A stretch of 64,000 nucleotides of DNA, taken from assembly GCF_013358405.1 (NCBI RefSeq), contig NZ_CP054836.1:992001-1056000 (forward strand). Reading direction: 5' to 3'. Each line of letters begins with the position of its first letter. Position 1 is the first letter of the stretch. The notes beneath the pieces were generated by a model, which saw only the letters and a list, made by a program, of their open reading frames with translations, was not told the DNA's origin and searched no databases. Shown here piece after piece: positions 1 to 10,604 of the stretch. The translations under genes were made by a program, and so were the position numbers. The DNA comes from Oricola thermophila. GTDB lineage: Bacteria > Pseudomonadota > Alphaproteobacteria > Rhizobiales > Rhizobiaceae.

Positions 1-103
1 GCACCACAATCTTGCCGCGCATGGATGCCAGGTTAACCGTCGTGCCGTCGCCGGCGGGCAGGGAGAAGTCCGGTGCGATCGATCCTTCGGCGATCTGGGT
101 CAT
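1..103 (-). CDS. bcp: Peroxiredoxin, Bcp/PrxQ type (5' part only)
   Basis: The first 34 residues of a minus-strand protein are visible before the window edge. They read MTQIAEGSIAPDFSLPAGDG and then a TTVNLASMRGK stretch, the typical opening of AhpC/TSA-family thiol peroxidases of the bacterioferritin-comigratory type, which reduce organic peroxides with thioredoxin. The catalytic cysteine lies outside the window. The ATG at 103 has a GAAGGA ribosome site just upstream. It is divergent from the DUF3971 gene. The family call is good; the exact subfamily is inferred. Confidence 0.7.
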   Translation of the reverse strand, partial: MTQIAEGSIAPDFSLPAGDGTTVNLASMRGKIVV

Positions 104-257
104 CGTATTTCCTTCGGATTATTGTGCATGGTTCGCGACAGCCAGCGGTATATTGTGCAAAGTGGTTCCGTCAAACCCGGTCATGTGCATCCGAAGGCAC
201 AACCGGGGGGCAGCTGGGAGCTCTACGACTGAATTGAACATCGAACGCGTTCACAAG

Positions 258-3200
258 ATGAGGTTCGGTTCCGCGCGACGACGCCTAGGTTCATTGCCGT
301 CCTCTTGCGCGCAAACGGCACCGCCGCTGCGCAGCCCGCTGTTCTCGCGCCCGCGAAGACGCCGTCGGCGGCGCTGGCTGCTGGGAAGCCTCCTGGGATT
401 GCTCGCGGTTCCGCTGGTTCTGCTCGGCTTGCTGCAGTCGGGTCTGTTTGCACCGATCATAGAACGTGAAGCCGTCAATTCCCTTGCCGATCTGCTACCG
501 GAAAGCCTCGAAGCAAAGATTGAAGGAGCGGAATTCGGTGTCAAAGGTTTGGACGGAATTGGTGTATCGCTCGAAAAACTGGTTCTGACCGATAAGCAAT
601 CGGGCAAGCTGGTGTTCAGCACGAATGCAATGCGTCTCGGCGTGCGAGCCATCTCCGCCTTGCGCGGAAAGCCGCAGGTACGCAGCCTCTCGCTCTCTGG
701 TGTGGAGATCAGACTTCCAGGTCCGATCGGCAATACCGAGGGAATCCCCGCGATCTCGGAAATCCACACTGCCCTTGGTCTCCTCTTCGATTCCACGAAC
801 AGGCTCTTCGAGCAGACCACGGTCAACGGTTCTCCGGTAGGAATCGAAATCTCCGAGATGCGCTTGACGGGACCCGGCGTTCCCACAGGGGAAATTCTTG
901 TCAAGAAGGCCGAGATCCTCGCGCGGCCGAGACAACGTGCTCTCAATGCAGAAATCAGTTTCAGGGGAGAAGACATACAGGTCTTGGCAATTCTGAGTCG
1001 CGACAGCCCGAACGACATTTCGGTATCGCTCAAGGCTGATGGCGTACCGTTGCCAATAGGTGCCTTGCGCACCCTGTTCTCAGCGGTCGAAGAAGACCAT
1101 TCTCCCGGTCTCACGCATCCACCGGTCCTGGCGAGTGTCGCGTTCATCGCGCGACGCATGCCGGGGGATGTCCCTGATGAACTCACATTCGAAATCGATC
1201 CCGGAACGGTGCCGCTCAAACTGGACGAAGGCGATTTTGTCGATCTTTCGGGGCGCCTGAAATTTTCCTGGATGCCGGAAAGCCGTGTCTTGTCACTGTT
1301 GGAATCGCCGGTCCGCTTTGGCCGTTCTTCGGGGGTTCTGTCGGGTGGGATCAGGGATGTATCCGATAGCGGGATTGCAGGTGACACGCGCGACTTTCAG
1401 TTCGAAATTCTGCTGAACGATGCAATCAGCAATCCGCTGGATTCGCCGGAGCCCCCGGTGAGGTTCGCCGCGCGTTCGGTAGGCACCATCGCGCCGGAAG
1501 AGGGCAAAGCAGAGATCTCGCGTATCGAGATCAAATCTTCAGCCGGCTATGCCGAAGGCGTGGGAACACTCGATTTCACCACCGCGGTACCCAGCGCCAT
1601 CTTTGCCCTATCCGTCAGCGATTTCGATCTGGCAGGCGTCAAGCAGTTCTGGCCGGGTTCGGTGGCTCGCGCCGCGCGCCGGTGGGTGCTGTCAAACCTC
1701 GCCGGCGGGCGGGTCGTCGAGGGTGATTTCCTGATCGCCGAACCACTGCGGCGGCGCGTCGAGGGATCGGACGAAAAATTGAAGGGCGACACCGAGGTGT
1801 CCTTGCGTGTCGAGGGGGTGCGCTTCGATGTCGCCGGTGACATTCCACCGGTGCGCGATGCGAATGGCAGGGTGGAGTTCAAGGACGGGGAAACTGTCAT
1901 TTTGCTTGAGAGCGGTACCGCGTATCTGCCGAGTGGCCGGACTGCCGATGCCTCGGATGGTCGGCTGGTGATCCATCCCAAGGACGAGAATGGCCTGGTC
2001 TTCGCGGACATGGATGTGAAGGTTGCCGGCACGGCCGATGCGCTTGGCGAACTGATTTCGTACCGGCCAATAAATGCGAGAGAACTGCGCGACTATAGAC
2101 CCGAGGAATTGTCCGGAGAGGCCGATGCACGGGTGCAGATGCGTTTCGCTCTCAATCGGCGTGAAGGGGCGCCGCCGCCGGACTGGACCGTCACGCTCGA
2201 CGTCAGAAACGCCGCACTGTCAACGCCGTTCGAGGGGCGAATGCTTTCGGAAATGAGTGGCCGGATCGAGATCGATCGGCGTCGAGCCGACATTGACGTC
2301 AGTGGAAAAATCGACGGATTCCCCGCGGAAATCTCTATGATCATGCCCTTCGGGGGCGCGCAGATAGAGGCGTCCCGCGACATCCTGCTGAAACTGACCG
2401 ATACGGACCGGCAAGAAATCGCACCCGGGCTTGGCGATATCGTGAAGGGTCTGACGGTGCTGAATGTAAAGTCGGGAGGAGATGACGGGCATGTCTCCAT
2501 CGACGCAGACCTGAAAGACGCGGCGCTGTTCCTGCCATGGATCGGGTGGACGAAAGGCACTGGCGTTCAGGCGGAGGCGTCGTTCGATCTTGTGTCGAAT
2601 GACGGGGAGACGCGGATTAGCGACTTTTCACTGGATGGCGGCAGCTTTTCAGCGCGTGGCGACATCACGACCGGTCCGTCGGGGGTGAAATCCGCCCGAT
2701 TTGCCAAGGTTAGCCTCAATCCGACGGACGACATTTCGGTTTCCGTGAACCGCAAGGGGGGGCGTCTGGAGATATCCATAAGCGGTACATCGTTTGATGC
2801 GCGTGCCTTGATCCGCCACATACGCAAGGAACTAAGCGCAAAGGGAAGCGGCAAGGGAACGCCGGTCGACCTGACCGCGAAAATCGCGGAGGTCCAAGGG
2901 TTCGGCGATGAATCCTTGCGGAATCTCGAGGTCGTGATGCGCCACGACGGCACCGCGGTAACCGAGCTAACGGCTTCGGCCATATCCGCCGCGGGATTCC
3001 CGGTCAATTTTTCGCTGAGAGGAGCCCGCGGAGACCGAACCGTACGACTCGAGGCGCTCGATGGCGGGGAAGTCCTGCGCTTTCTGGACATTTACGGGCA
3101 GATTCGCGGCGGGGTCCTCACCCTGGCGCTCTCGGGAAACGGGTCGGATAGGCTGTCCGGCACGGTGGATCTCAACGACTTTCGAGTCTTCGACGAACCG

Positions 3201-3629
3201 AGGCTGAACGCCCTCGTTTCGACGAAAGCGGGCGAATCTGCAAGTATCAACGAAGCGATCGGGAAAGAGATCGATACACGCGAGATCAGATTCGAGAAGG
3301 CGTCTGCAACCGTTTCCCTCGCACCTTCGATCCTTGAAATCGAGAACGCCATTATTCGCGGACCCGAGGTGGGCGCGACCTTCCGAGGGACGGTCTACGA
3401 CGAAAACGAGCAGATGCGGATCGCCGGCACCTTCATGCCGGCATATGCGATCAACAGCCTGCTTTCGAATGTTCCGATTGTCGGGCTGGTGCTAGGAAAC
3501 GGAAGCGATCGAGCTCTGATAGGTGTGACTTTTCTCTTGGCCGGCGACGCGAAGAAACCGAAGATCACGGTCAATCCGCTGTCGCTGATCGCTCCCGGCG
3601 TTTTCCGTTCGATCTTCGAGTTTCGCTGA
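258..3629 (+). CDS. DUF3971 / AsmA-like C-terminal domain envelope protein (YhdP-like)
   Basis: Predicted 1123-residue protein. The N-terminus is very arginine-rich, followed by one hydrophobic segment (WLLGSLLGLLAVPLVLLGLL), then a long beta-rich region without further membrane segments. This is the layout of AsmA/YhdP/TamB-class proteins, which span the periplasm and are linked to phospholipid transport to the outer membrane. Rhizobial homologues annotated DUF3971 sit next to tyrS and bcp, as here. An open frame extends further upstream, but that part overlaps the divergent bcp gene; ATG 258 is the first plausible start, without a strong ribosome site. The stop lies 5 nt from the tyrS stop (convergent). 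Confidence 0.8.
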   Translation: MRFGSARRRLGSLPSSCAQTAPPLRSPLFSRPRRRRRRRWLLGSLLGLLAVPLVLLGLLQSGLFAPIIEREAVNSLADLLPESLEAKIEGAEFGVKGLDGIGVSLEKLVLTDKQSGKLVFSTNAMRLGVRAISALRGKPQVRSLSLSGVEIRLPGPIGNTEGIPAISEIHTALGLLFDSTNRLFEQTTVNGSPVGIEISEMRLTGPGVPTGEILVKKAEILARPRQRALNAEISFRGEDIQVLAILSRDSPNDISVSLKADGVPLPIGALRTLFSAVEEDHSPGLTHPPVLASVAFIARRMPGDVPDELTFEIDPGTVPLKLDEGDFVDLSGRLKFSWMPESRVLSLLESPVRFGRSSGVLSGGIRDVSDSGIAGDTRDFQFEILLNDAISNPLDSPEPPVRFAARSVGTIAPEEGKAEISRIEIKSSAGYAEGVGTLDFTTAVPSAIFALSVSDFDLAGVKQFWPGSVARAARRWVLSNLAGGRVVEGDFLIAEPLRRRVEGSDEKLKGDTEVSLRVEGVRFDVAGDIPPVRDANGRVEFKDGETVILLESGTAYLPSGRTADASDGRLVIHPKDENGLVFADMDVKVAGTADALGELISYRPINARELRDYRPEELSGEADARVQMRFALNRREGAPPPDWTVTLDVRNAALSTPFEGRMLSEMSGRIEIDRRRADIDVSGKIDGFPAEISMIMPFGGAQIEASRDILLKLTDTDRQEIAPGLGDIVKGLTVLNVKSGGDDGHVSIDADLKDAALFLPWIGWTKGTGVQAEASFDLVSNDGETRISDFSLDGGSFSARGDITTGPSGVKSARFAKVSLNPTDDISVSVNRKGGRLEISISGTSFDARALIRHIRKELSAKGSGKGTPVDLTAKIAEVQGFGDESLRNLEVVMRHDGTAVTELTASAISAAGFPVNFSLRGARGDRTVRLEALDGGEVLRFLDIYGQIRGGVLTLALSGNGSDRLSGTVDLNDFRVFDEPRLNALVSTKAGESASINEAIGKEIDTREIRFEKASATVSLAPSILEIENAIIRGPEVGATFRGTVYDENEQMRIAGTFMPAYAINSLLSNVPIVGLVLGNGSDRALIGVTFLLAGDAKKPKITVNPLSLIAPGVFRSIFEFR

Positions 3630-3634
3630 CCGTC

Positions 3635-4885
3635 CTATACCGGCTTGACGAGAGCGTGCTTCTTCTTGCCCAGCGAAAGCTTGATGACACCGTCTCGCAG
3701 GTGGCTTTCGTCGAGCATCATGCGTTCGTCGGAAACAGGCTCGTCATTGACCCGAACGGCGCCGCCCTTCACGTGGCGGCGCATTTCGCCATTGGACGCG
3801 GCCAAGCCGGCCTGCACGAAGGCAGCCAGCATGCCGATCCCGGCCTTGAGTTCCGAACCGGGAATCTCGATTGCCGGAAGATTTTCGGAAACGCCGCCTT
3901 CCTCGAATGTCTTGCGCGCCGTCTCGGCGGCCTGCTCGGCCGCTTCGCGGCCGTGCAGGATGGCCGTGACCTCGGTGGCGAGGATCTTCTTCACATCGTT
4001 GATTTCCGAACCTCCCAGCGCCGAAAGCCGTTCGATCTCCTCCATCGGCAGCGTTGTGTAGAGCTTCAGGAAGCGCGAAACGTCGGCATCCTCGGTGTTT
4101 CGCCAATATTGCCAGAAGTCATAGGCTGACAGCATTTCGGGATTGAGCCAGATGGCGCCGGTGGCAGACTTGCCCATCTTCGCGCCGGACGCAGTGGTCA
4201 GCAGCGGTGATGTGAGGGCATAGAGTTGCGGCGTGCCCATCCTGTGGCCGAGGTCGATGCCGTTGACGATGTTGCCCCACTGGTCGGAGCCGCCCATTTG
4301 CAACCGGCAATCATAGCGCTGGTTGAGCACCACGAAATCGTAAGCCTGAAGGATCATGTAGTTGAATTCCAGGAAGGAAAGCGACTGCTCGCGATCAAGC
4401 CGCAGCTTCACGCTGTCGAAGGACAACATGCGGTTGACGGAGAAATGGCGCCCGACATCGCGCAGGAATTCGAGGTAGTTGATCGAACGGAGCCAGTCGG
4501 CGTTGTTGATCATCAGCGCGGGGCGTCCGCTGTCCTCGTAATCGAGATACCGGGAAAATACCCGCTTGAGAGAAGCGATGTTCTCCTCGATCTGATCCAC
4601 CGACATGAGCTTGCGGGCCTCGTCCTTGAAAGACGGGTCGCCAACCATTCCCGTGCCGCCGCCCATCAGTGATATCGGGCGGTGGCCGGTCTGCTGGAAC
4701 CAGTGCAGCATCATGATCTGGATCAGCGAGCCGGCGTGCAGGCTCGGTGCCGTCGGGTCGAAGCCAATATAAGCGGTAACGCTTTCCTTGCAGAGAAGTT
4801 CGTCAAGGCCCGTTTCATCGGAAATCTGGTGGATGAAACCGCGTTCGTCGAGGATACGAAGGAAATCGGATTTGTAACCGGACAT
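3635..4885 (-). CDS. tyrS: Tyrosine--tRNA ligase
   Basis: 416 residues. Class I aminoacyl-tRNA synthetase that activates tyrosine and loads tRNA-Tyr in the cytoplasm. The ATP-binding HIGH-like motif is SLHAGS, following the [12 protein letters not shown] context; the second signature is KMGKSA. The C-terminal part is an S4 RNA-binding domain ([16 protein letters not shown]). The start at 4885 gives [20 protein letters not shown], the usual beginning of alphaproteobacterial TyrS; in-frame ATGs further upstream are less likely. Divergent from anmK with about 95 bp between them. Confidence 0.97.
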   Translation of the reverse strand: MSGYKSDFLRILDERGFIHQISDETGLDELLCKESVTAYIGFDPTAPSLHAGSLIQIMMLHWFQQTGHRPISLMGGGTGMVGDPSFKDEARKLMSVDQIEENIASLKRVFSRYLDYEDSGRPALMINNADWLRSINYLEFLRDVGRHFSVNRMLSFDSVKLRLDREQSLSFLEFNYMILQAYDFVVLNQRYDCRLQMGGSDQWGNIVNGIDLGHRMGTPQLYALTSPLLTTASGAKMGKSATGAIWLNPEMLSAYDFWQYWRNTEDADVSRFLKLYTTLPMEEIERLSALGGSEINDVKKILATEVTAILHGREAAEQAAETARKTFEEGGVSENLPAIEIPGSELKAGIGMLAAFVQAGLAASNGEMRRHVKGGAVRVNDEPVSDERMMLDESHLRDGVIKLSLGKKKHALVKPV

Positions 4886-4981
4886 GTTGCTTGCCTGCAT
4901 GCTTGGGGAGGAGCGCACGGTGGTGCTCGGCGCGGCGCGGCTTTAGCATTAAAAGGCGAGTACGGACAAGGAGCAGCCGGA

Positions 4982-6109
4982 ATGGGCATGATGCGGGCGA
5001 TCGGCCTGATGAGTGGTACATCAATGGACGGAATCGACGTCGCGATGGTGGAGACGGATGGAATTCGCGTCGATCGTCGTGGTCCCTGCCTTTCCGTTCC
5101 CTATGCTGCGGACTTCCGGCGCCGCATCGAGGTCGGGCTGGCGGACGCGCAGGCGATTGGCACGCGCGAAGAGCGGCCGGGAACCCTCGCGGAACTGGAG
5201 CGGGGTCTGACGATGCACCATGCCGATGCCGTCAAGACGTTCCTGGACGAATACGGCATCGCGCAGGACAGCGTCGATGTCATCGGGTTCCACGGACAGA
5301 CGGTTTTGCACCGGCCGGAAAAGGGGCTGACCCTCCAGATCGGCGATGGATCGTTGCTGGCGCGCTATACGGGCATTCCGGTGGTATCGGACATGCGCGC
5401 CAATGACATGAAACATGGTGGTCAGGGCGCGCCGCTCGTGCCTGTCTATCATGCGGCTCTGGCCATGAACCTCCCGCCTGCGCTCGAGCCGGGGTTCGGG
5501 CCGGTGGCCTTCGTCAATATCGGGGGAATTTCCAACGTCACCTTCATTGCATGCGGGCAGCCGCCGATGGCCTTCGACTGCGGGCCCGGCAATATGCTGA
5601 TCGATCAGTGGATGGAGCAACAAGCGGGTGTTCCCTTCGATGATGGCGGGCGGATCGCCGGCGAGGGAAACGCGGACATGGCCGTCGTGAAGCGCTACCT
5701 GTCCGCGCCGTTCTTCGCGAAGGACGGGCCGAAGTCGCTGGACCGCGGCGATTTCACGTTGGACGGCGTGGCCGGAATGGAGCTTTCCGACGGAGCCGCG
5801 ACGTTGGCGATGCTGACAGCAGCGGCCATCGTCAAGTCGGCTGAAAGGCTTGAGGTGCCGCCCGCGCTCTGGATCGTGTCAGGTGGCGGCGTGCGGAACA
5901 GGGCAATCATGGCCTCCCTGCGTGCCGTGGCGGGCCGCGGCGTCGTGATCGCGACCGCCGGCGAGGCAGGCTTCAATGCCGACATGATGGAGGCCGAAGC
6001 TTGGGCCTATCTTGCGGTTCGTTCGATGAAGGGCCTGCCGCTGACCTTCCCGACGACGACAGGTTGCGACAGGCCGGTGACAGGCGGTGTATCGTGCCGG
6101 CCTATTTGA
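4982..6109 (+). CDS. anmK: Anhydro-N-acetylmuramic acid kinase
   Basis: 375 residues, normal for AnmK. It phosphorylates and opens 1,6-anhydro-MurNAc to MurNAc-6-phosphate in peptidoglycan recycling. The N-terminal LMSGTSMDGIDVAMVE motif and the AFDCGPGNMLID and SGGGVRNRAIM segments are diagnostic of this ASKHA-fold kinase. A GGAG ribosome site lies about 10 nt before ATG 4982. The 3' end overlaps the convergent hydrolase gene by 8 bp. Confidence 0.95.
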   Translation: MGMMRAIGLMSGTSMDGIDVAMVETDGIRVDRRGPCLSVPYAADFRRRIEVGLADAQAIGTREERPGTLAELERGLTMHHADAVKTFLDEYGIAQDSVDVIGFHGQTVLHRPEKGLTLQIGDGSLLARYTGIPVVSDMRANDMKHGGQGAPLVPVYHAALAMNLPPALEPGFGPVAFVNIGGISNVTFIACGQPPMAFDCGPGNMLIDQWMEQQAGVPFDDGGRIAGEGNADMAVVKRYLSAPFFAKDGPKSLDRGDFTLDGVAGMELSDGAATLAMLTAAAIVKSAERLEVPPALWIVSGGGVRNRAIMASLRAVAGRGVVIATAGEAGFNADMMEAEAWAYLAVRSMKGLPLTFPTTTGCDRPVTGGVSCRPI

Positions 6110-6776
6110 GCCGCTTGACCGTTTCGGGCACCAGCTCGCCGCGCAGGCGGGCATCCAGGTAGTCTGCGCACTCGTCCATCAATGTCTCCATGTGATCGGA
6201 GAAGAAGTGGTTCGCACCCTCAATTGTCTTCTGGGTGATCAGAATGCCCTTCTGTGTGTGCAGCTTGTCCACCAAACCCTGAACGTCCTTCGCAGGGGCA
6301 ACCTTGTCTTCCGAACCGTGAATGATCAGGCCGGATGACGGGCACGGCGCCAGGAAAGAGAAGTCGTAAGTGTTCGGCTGCGGCGCGATGGAGATGAAAC
6401 CCTCGATCTCCGGTCGGCGCATGAGCAATTGCATTCCGATCCAGGCGCCGAAGGAATAGCCCGCGATCCAGCATGACTTCGAATCGGGATGCAGCGACTG
6501 CACCCAATCCAACGCGGCCGCGGCGTCCGACAGCTCGCCTGCACCGTGGTCGAACTCGCCCTGGCTGCGACCGATGCCGCGGAAATTGAAGCGCAGGGTG
6601 GTGAAGCCGCGCTTCTGGAACATGTAGAACAGGTTGTAGACGATCTGGTTGTTCATCGTCCCCCCGAACTGCGGATGGGGATGAAGAACAAGCGCGATGG
6701 GCGCGTTCTTCTCCGACGACGGCTGGTAACGGCCTTCGAGCCGGCCCGCAGGTCCGGCGAATATAACCTCAGGCAT
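6102..6776 (-). CDS. Alpha/beta hydrolase
   Basis: 224 residues. Serine hydrolase fold: HPHPQFGGTMNN oxyanion-side motif, nucleophile elbow GYSFGAW, and a late histidine in EGANHFF. The family is common in alphaproteobacteria as an uncharacterised dienelactone-hydrolase-like protein; the substrate is unknown. The start at 6776 (MPEVIFAGPAGRLEG) matches the family's usual opening; an upstream ATG at 6818 would add 14 atypical residues. Confidence 0.85.
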   Translation of the reverse strand: MPEVIFAGPAGRLEGRYQPSSEKNAPIALVLHPHPQFGGTMNNQIVYNLFYMFQKRGFTTLRFNFRGIGRSQGEFDHGAGELSDAAAALDWVQSLHPDSKSCWIAGYSFGAWIGMQLLMRRPEIEGFISIAPQPNTYDFSFLAPCPSSGLIIHGSEDKVAPAKDVQGLVDKLHTQKGILITQKTIEGANHFFSDHMETLMDECADYLDARLRGELVPETVKRLK

Positions 6777-6980
6777 GGATGCTCCGTGTTGCTGTGAGTC
6801 GTTCGATGTCGGGCGCATGAGGCGCCGTTTCGGTTTGGTTGACGGTGGTGAACGGCATCACTATGACAAGTTCATACGGTTCCAGATTGGCAGCGTCATT
6901 GGACGCAAGGTCGCTGTCATAAGGTGTTTGGACCGGAAAATTCAAGGAAATTGATCGTTTCTTGGCTGATGGCGTCGGGA

Positions 6981-8144
6981 ATGAAGGCCATATACCTCGA
7001 TTACAACGCCTCAGCACCGCTCCTGGCCGAAGCGCGGGAGGCGATGCTGTCCGCGCTTTCAATCCACGGCAACCCGTCTTCCGTTCATGCGTCGGGACGG
7101 GCGGCAAAGGCAAGCCTGCAGAAGGCGCGGCGGCAGGTTGCCGCACTGGTGAATGCCAGACCGGACCATGTCGTCTTCACCTCCGGGGCCACGGAGGCGG
7201 CCGCGACGCTGCTCAGCCCCCGATATTCCTTCGGTCGGTCGCCACTGGCATTTTCAAAGCTTTACGTGTCGCAGGCGGATCACCCCTGCATCCTGGCCGG
7301 GGGAAGGTTCGCGCCGGAGGACGTCACCAGATTGCCGGTATCGCGAACGGGCTTGCTGGACCTGGATGTGCTGGACGATGCGCTTGCGGGTCATGACAAG
7401 GGAGCGGGACTTCCGCTGGTCGCCATTCACTGGGCGAACAACGAGACCGGCGTGATACAGCCGATTGCCGAAATTGCGACTCTCGTGAAGTCGCGAGGCG
7501 GAGTCCTGGTGGTTGACGCCGTGCAGGCGCTCGGGAGAGTTCCTGTCGATATATCAGATGGGTGTGGGGACTTTCTGATCGTGTCTTCGCACAAGATTGG
7601 CGGTCCCAAGGGCGCAGGTGCAATCGTCGCGCATTCGGACCTGATGATGCCGATGCCGCTGATATCCGGCGGAGGGCAGGAGAGAGGCCATCGCAGTGGC
7701 ACCGAAGCCGTCGCCAACATTGCGGGATTCGGCGCGGCGGCCGAACTTGCTGCGCAGCGCCTCGGGGAGTTTCCCGTCTGCGCGGATCTGCGCGACCGTT
7801 TCGAACAGGCGGTGCTCGAGGTGGCAGCGGATGCCATCATTCACGGGCGCGACGCACCGCGGCTGGCCAATACCCTGTTTTTCACCATTCCCGGAGTGAA
7901 GGCCGAGACGGCGCAAATCGCATTCGATCTCGCCGGGATCGCGCTTTCCTCCGGATCCGCCTGTTCCTCCGGGAAGGTCGGCAAGAGCCACGTGCTGGCC
8001 GCAATGGGGGCGCAGACCGACGATGGCGCCATTCGCGTTTCCTTCGGGCCGGAGACGGAGGAGGGCGTTCTTGTCCGGTTTCGCGACGAACTCGGTGCGA
8101 TCGTTGCGCGGGCTCGCGAGAAAAACCACCCTGCCGGGGCTTGA
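6981..8144 (+). CDS. Cysteine desulfurase, NifS/IscS-like (first gene of the suf cluster)
   Basis: 387 residues, fold-type I PLP enzyme that takes sulfur from cysteine as a persulfide. The start YLDYNASAPLLAEAREAML is typical of the IscS/NifS group. The PLP lysine is in SSHKIGGPKGAGAI and the sulfur-carrying cysteine in SSGSACSSGK. It lies 140 bp upstream of sufB in the same direction, the usual place for this second desulfurase in Hyphomicrobiales. The ICE-like box lies between this gene and sufB, so the rest of suf may also be transcribed independently. Confidence 0.93.
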   Translation: MKAIYLDYNASAPLLAEAREAMLSALSIHGNPSSVHASGRAAKASLQKARRQVAALVNARPDHVVFTSGATEAAATLLSPRYSFGRSPLAFSKLYVSQADHPCILAGGRFAPEDVTRLPVSRTGLLDLDVLDDALAGHDKGAGLPLVAIHWANNETGVIQPIAEIATLVKSRGGVLVVDAVQALGRVPVDISDGCGDFLIVSSHKIGGPKGAGAIVAHSDLMMPMPLISGGGQERGHRSGTEAVANIAGFGAAAELAAQRLGEFPVCADLRDRFEQAVLEVAADAIIHGRDAPRLANTLFFTIPGVKAETAQIAFDLAGIALSSGSACSSGKVGKSHVLAAMGAQTDDGAIRVSFGPETEEGVLVRFRDELGAIVARAREKNHPAGA

Positions 8145-8189
8145 GAAACCGGCTTGGGGAAAACATATGTCATAAAGTCATATTTTCAC

Positions 8190-8206
8190 TTTAGAACTTT
8201 TCAAAA
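8190..8206 (+). promoter_or_regulatory. Irr ICE-box-like operator upstream of sufB
   Basis: The sequence TTTAGAACTTTTCAAAA matches the rhizobial ICE consensus TTTAGAA-N3-TTCTAAA at 13 of 14 defined positions. The ICE box is the site of Irr, the haem-responsive iron regulator, and suf operons are known members of its regulon in Hyphomicrobiales. It lies 80 bp before the sufB start. Binding here is inferred. Confidence 0.55.
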
Positions 8207-8285
8207 CTGGATTATCACCTATTTCGATTGACCGAGTGGCCGGTTCGGCGAGGACCGGGGATGTGACAAAGGAACGGAGACGGTT

Positions 8286-9755
<1,470 letters not shown>

Positions 9756-9829
9756 TCGGGGTCGGAAACCAGGGAACAACCCGCTGCGGGCTCGCGGCGG
9801 GAACAAGGACAGAAAGACGAGACGGAACT

Positions 9830-10585
9830 ATGCTTGAGATCAGGAACCTGCACGCACGCATCGCCGAGGACGGCACCGAGATCATCAAGGGGCTCGACCT
9901 GACCGTGAAGGCGGGCGAAGTCGCGGCGATCATGGGGCCGAACGGCTCCGGCAAGTCGACGCTTTCATATATCCTCGCCGGCCGCGACGACTACGAGGTC
10001 ACCGAGGGCGAGATCCTGTACAATGGCGAGAGCATCCTCGAGATGGACCCGGCCGAGCGCGCGGCCGCGGGCATCTTCCTCGCCTTCCAGTACCCGATGG
10101 AAATTCCCGGCGTTGCGACCATGCAGTTCCTGAAGGTCGCGATGAACGAGCAGCGCAAGGCGCGTGGCGAGGCCGAACTGACCACGCCGGACTTCATCCG
10201 CCTGGTCAAGGAAGCCGCGGGCAGCCTCGACATCTCGATGGACATGCTGAAGCGCCCGCTCAATGTCGGGTTCTCCGGCGGCGAGAAAAAGCGCGCCGAG
10301 ATCCTGCAGATGAAGCTGCTGGCGCCGAAGCTCTGCGTACTCGACGAGACGGATTCCGGCCTCGACATCGATGCGCTGAAGATCGTCGCCGACGGCGTGA
10401 ATTCGCTGCGCGCGCCCGACCGGGCGACAATCGTGATCACGCATTACCAGCGTCTGCTCGACTATATCGAGCCGGACACGGTGCACGTCCTGTCAAAGGG
10501 CAGGATCATCAAGACCGGCGACAAGTCGCTGGCGCTCGAACTCGAGGCGAAGGGTTACGCCGACATCATCAACGAGGCGGCCTGA
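9830..10585 (+). CDS. sufC: Fe-S cluster assembly ATPase SufC
   Basis: 251 residues. ABC-type ATPase that drives conformational change of SufBD. Walker A GPNGSGKST (about residues 36-44), signature GFSGGEKKR and Walker B/D-loop VLDETDSGLDID are all present. Lies 19 bp before sufD with a GGAG ribosome site in the gap. No anomalies. Confidence 0.98.
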   Translation: MLEIRNLHARIAEDGTEIIKGLDLTVKAGEVAAIMGPNGSGKSTLSYILAGRDDYEVTEGEILYNGESILEMDPAERAAAGIFLAFQYPMEIPGVATMQFLKVAMNEQRKARGEAELTTPDFIRLVKEAAGSLDISMDMLKRPLNVGFSGGEKKRAEILQMKLLAPKLCVLDETDSGLDIDALKIVADGVNSLRAPDRATIVITHYQRLLDYIEPDTVHVLSKGRIIKTGDKSLALELEAKGYADIINEAA

Positions 10586-10604
10586 GGCGCCAGGAGAGAA
10601 CGAC

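Noticed and set aside
251..1387. 378-codon minus-strand frame over the DUF3971 gene
   Set aside because: Ser/Arg/Pro-rich antisense product without motifs; the plus-strand protein is a recognised family.
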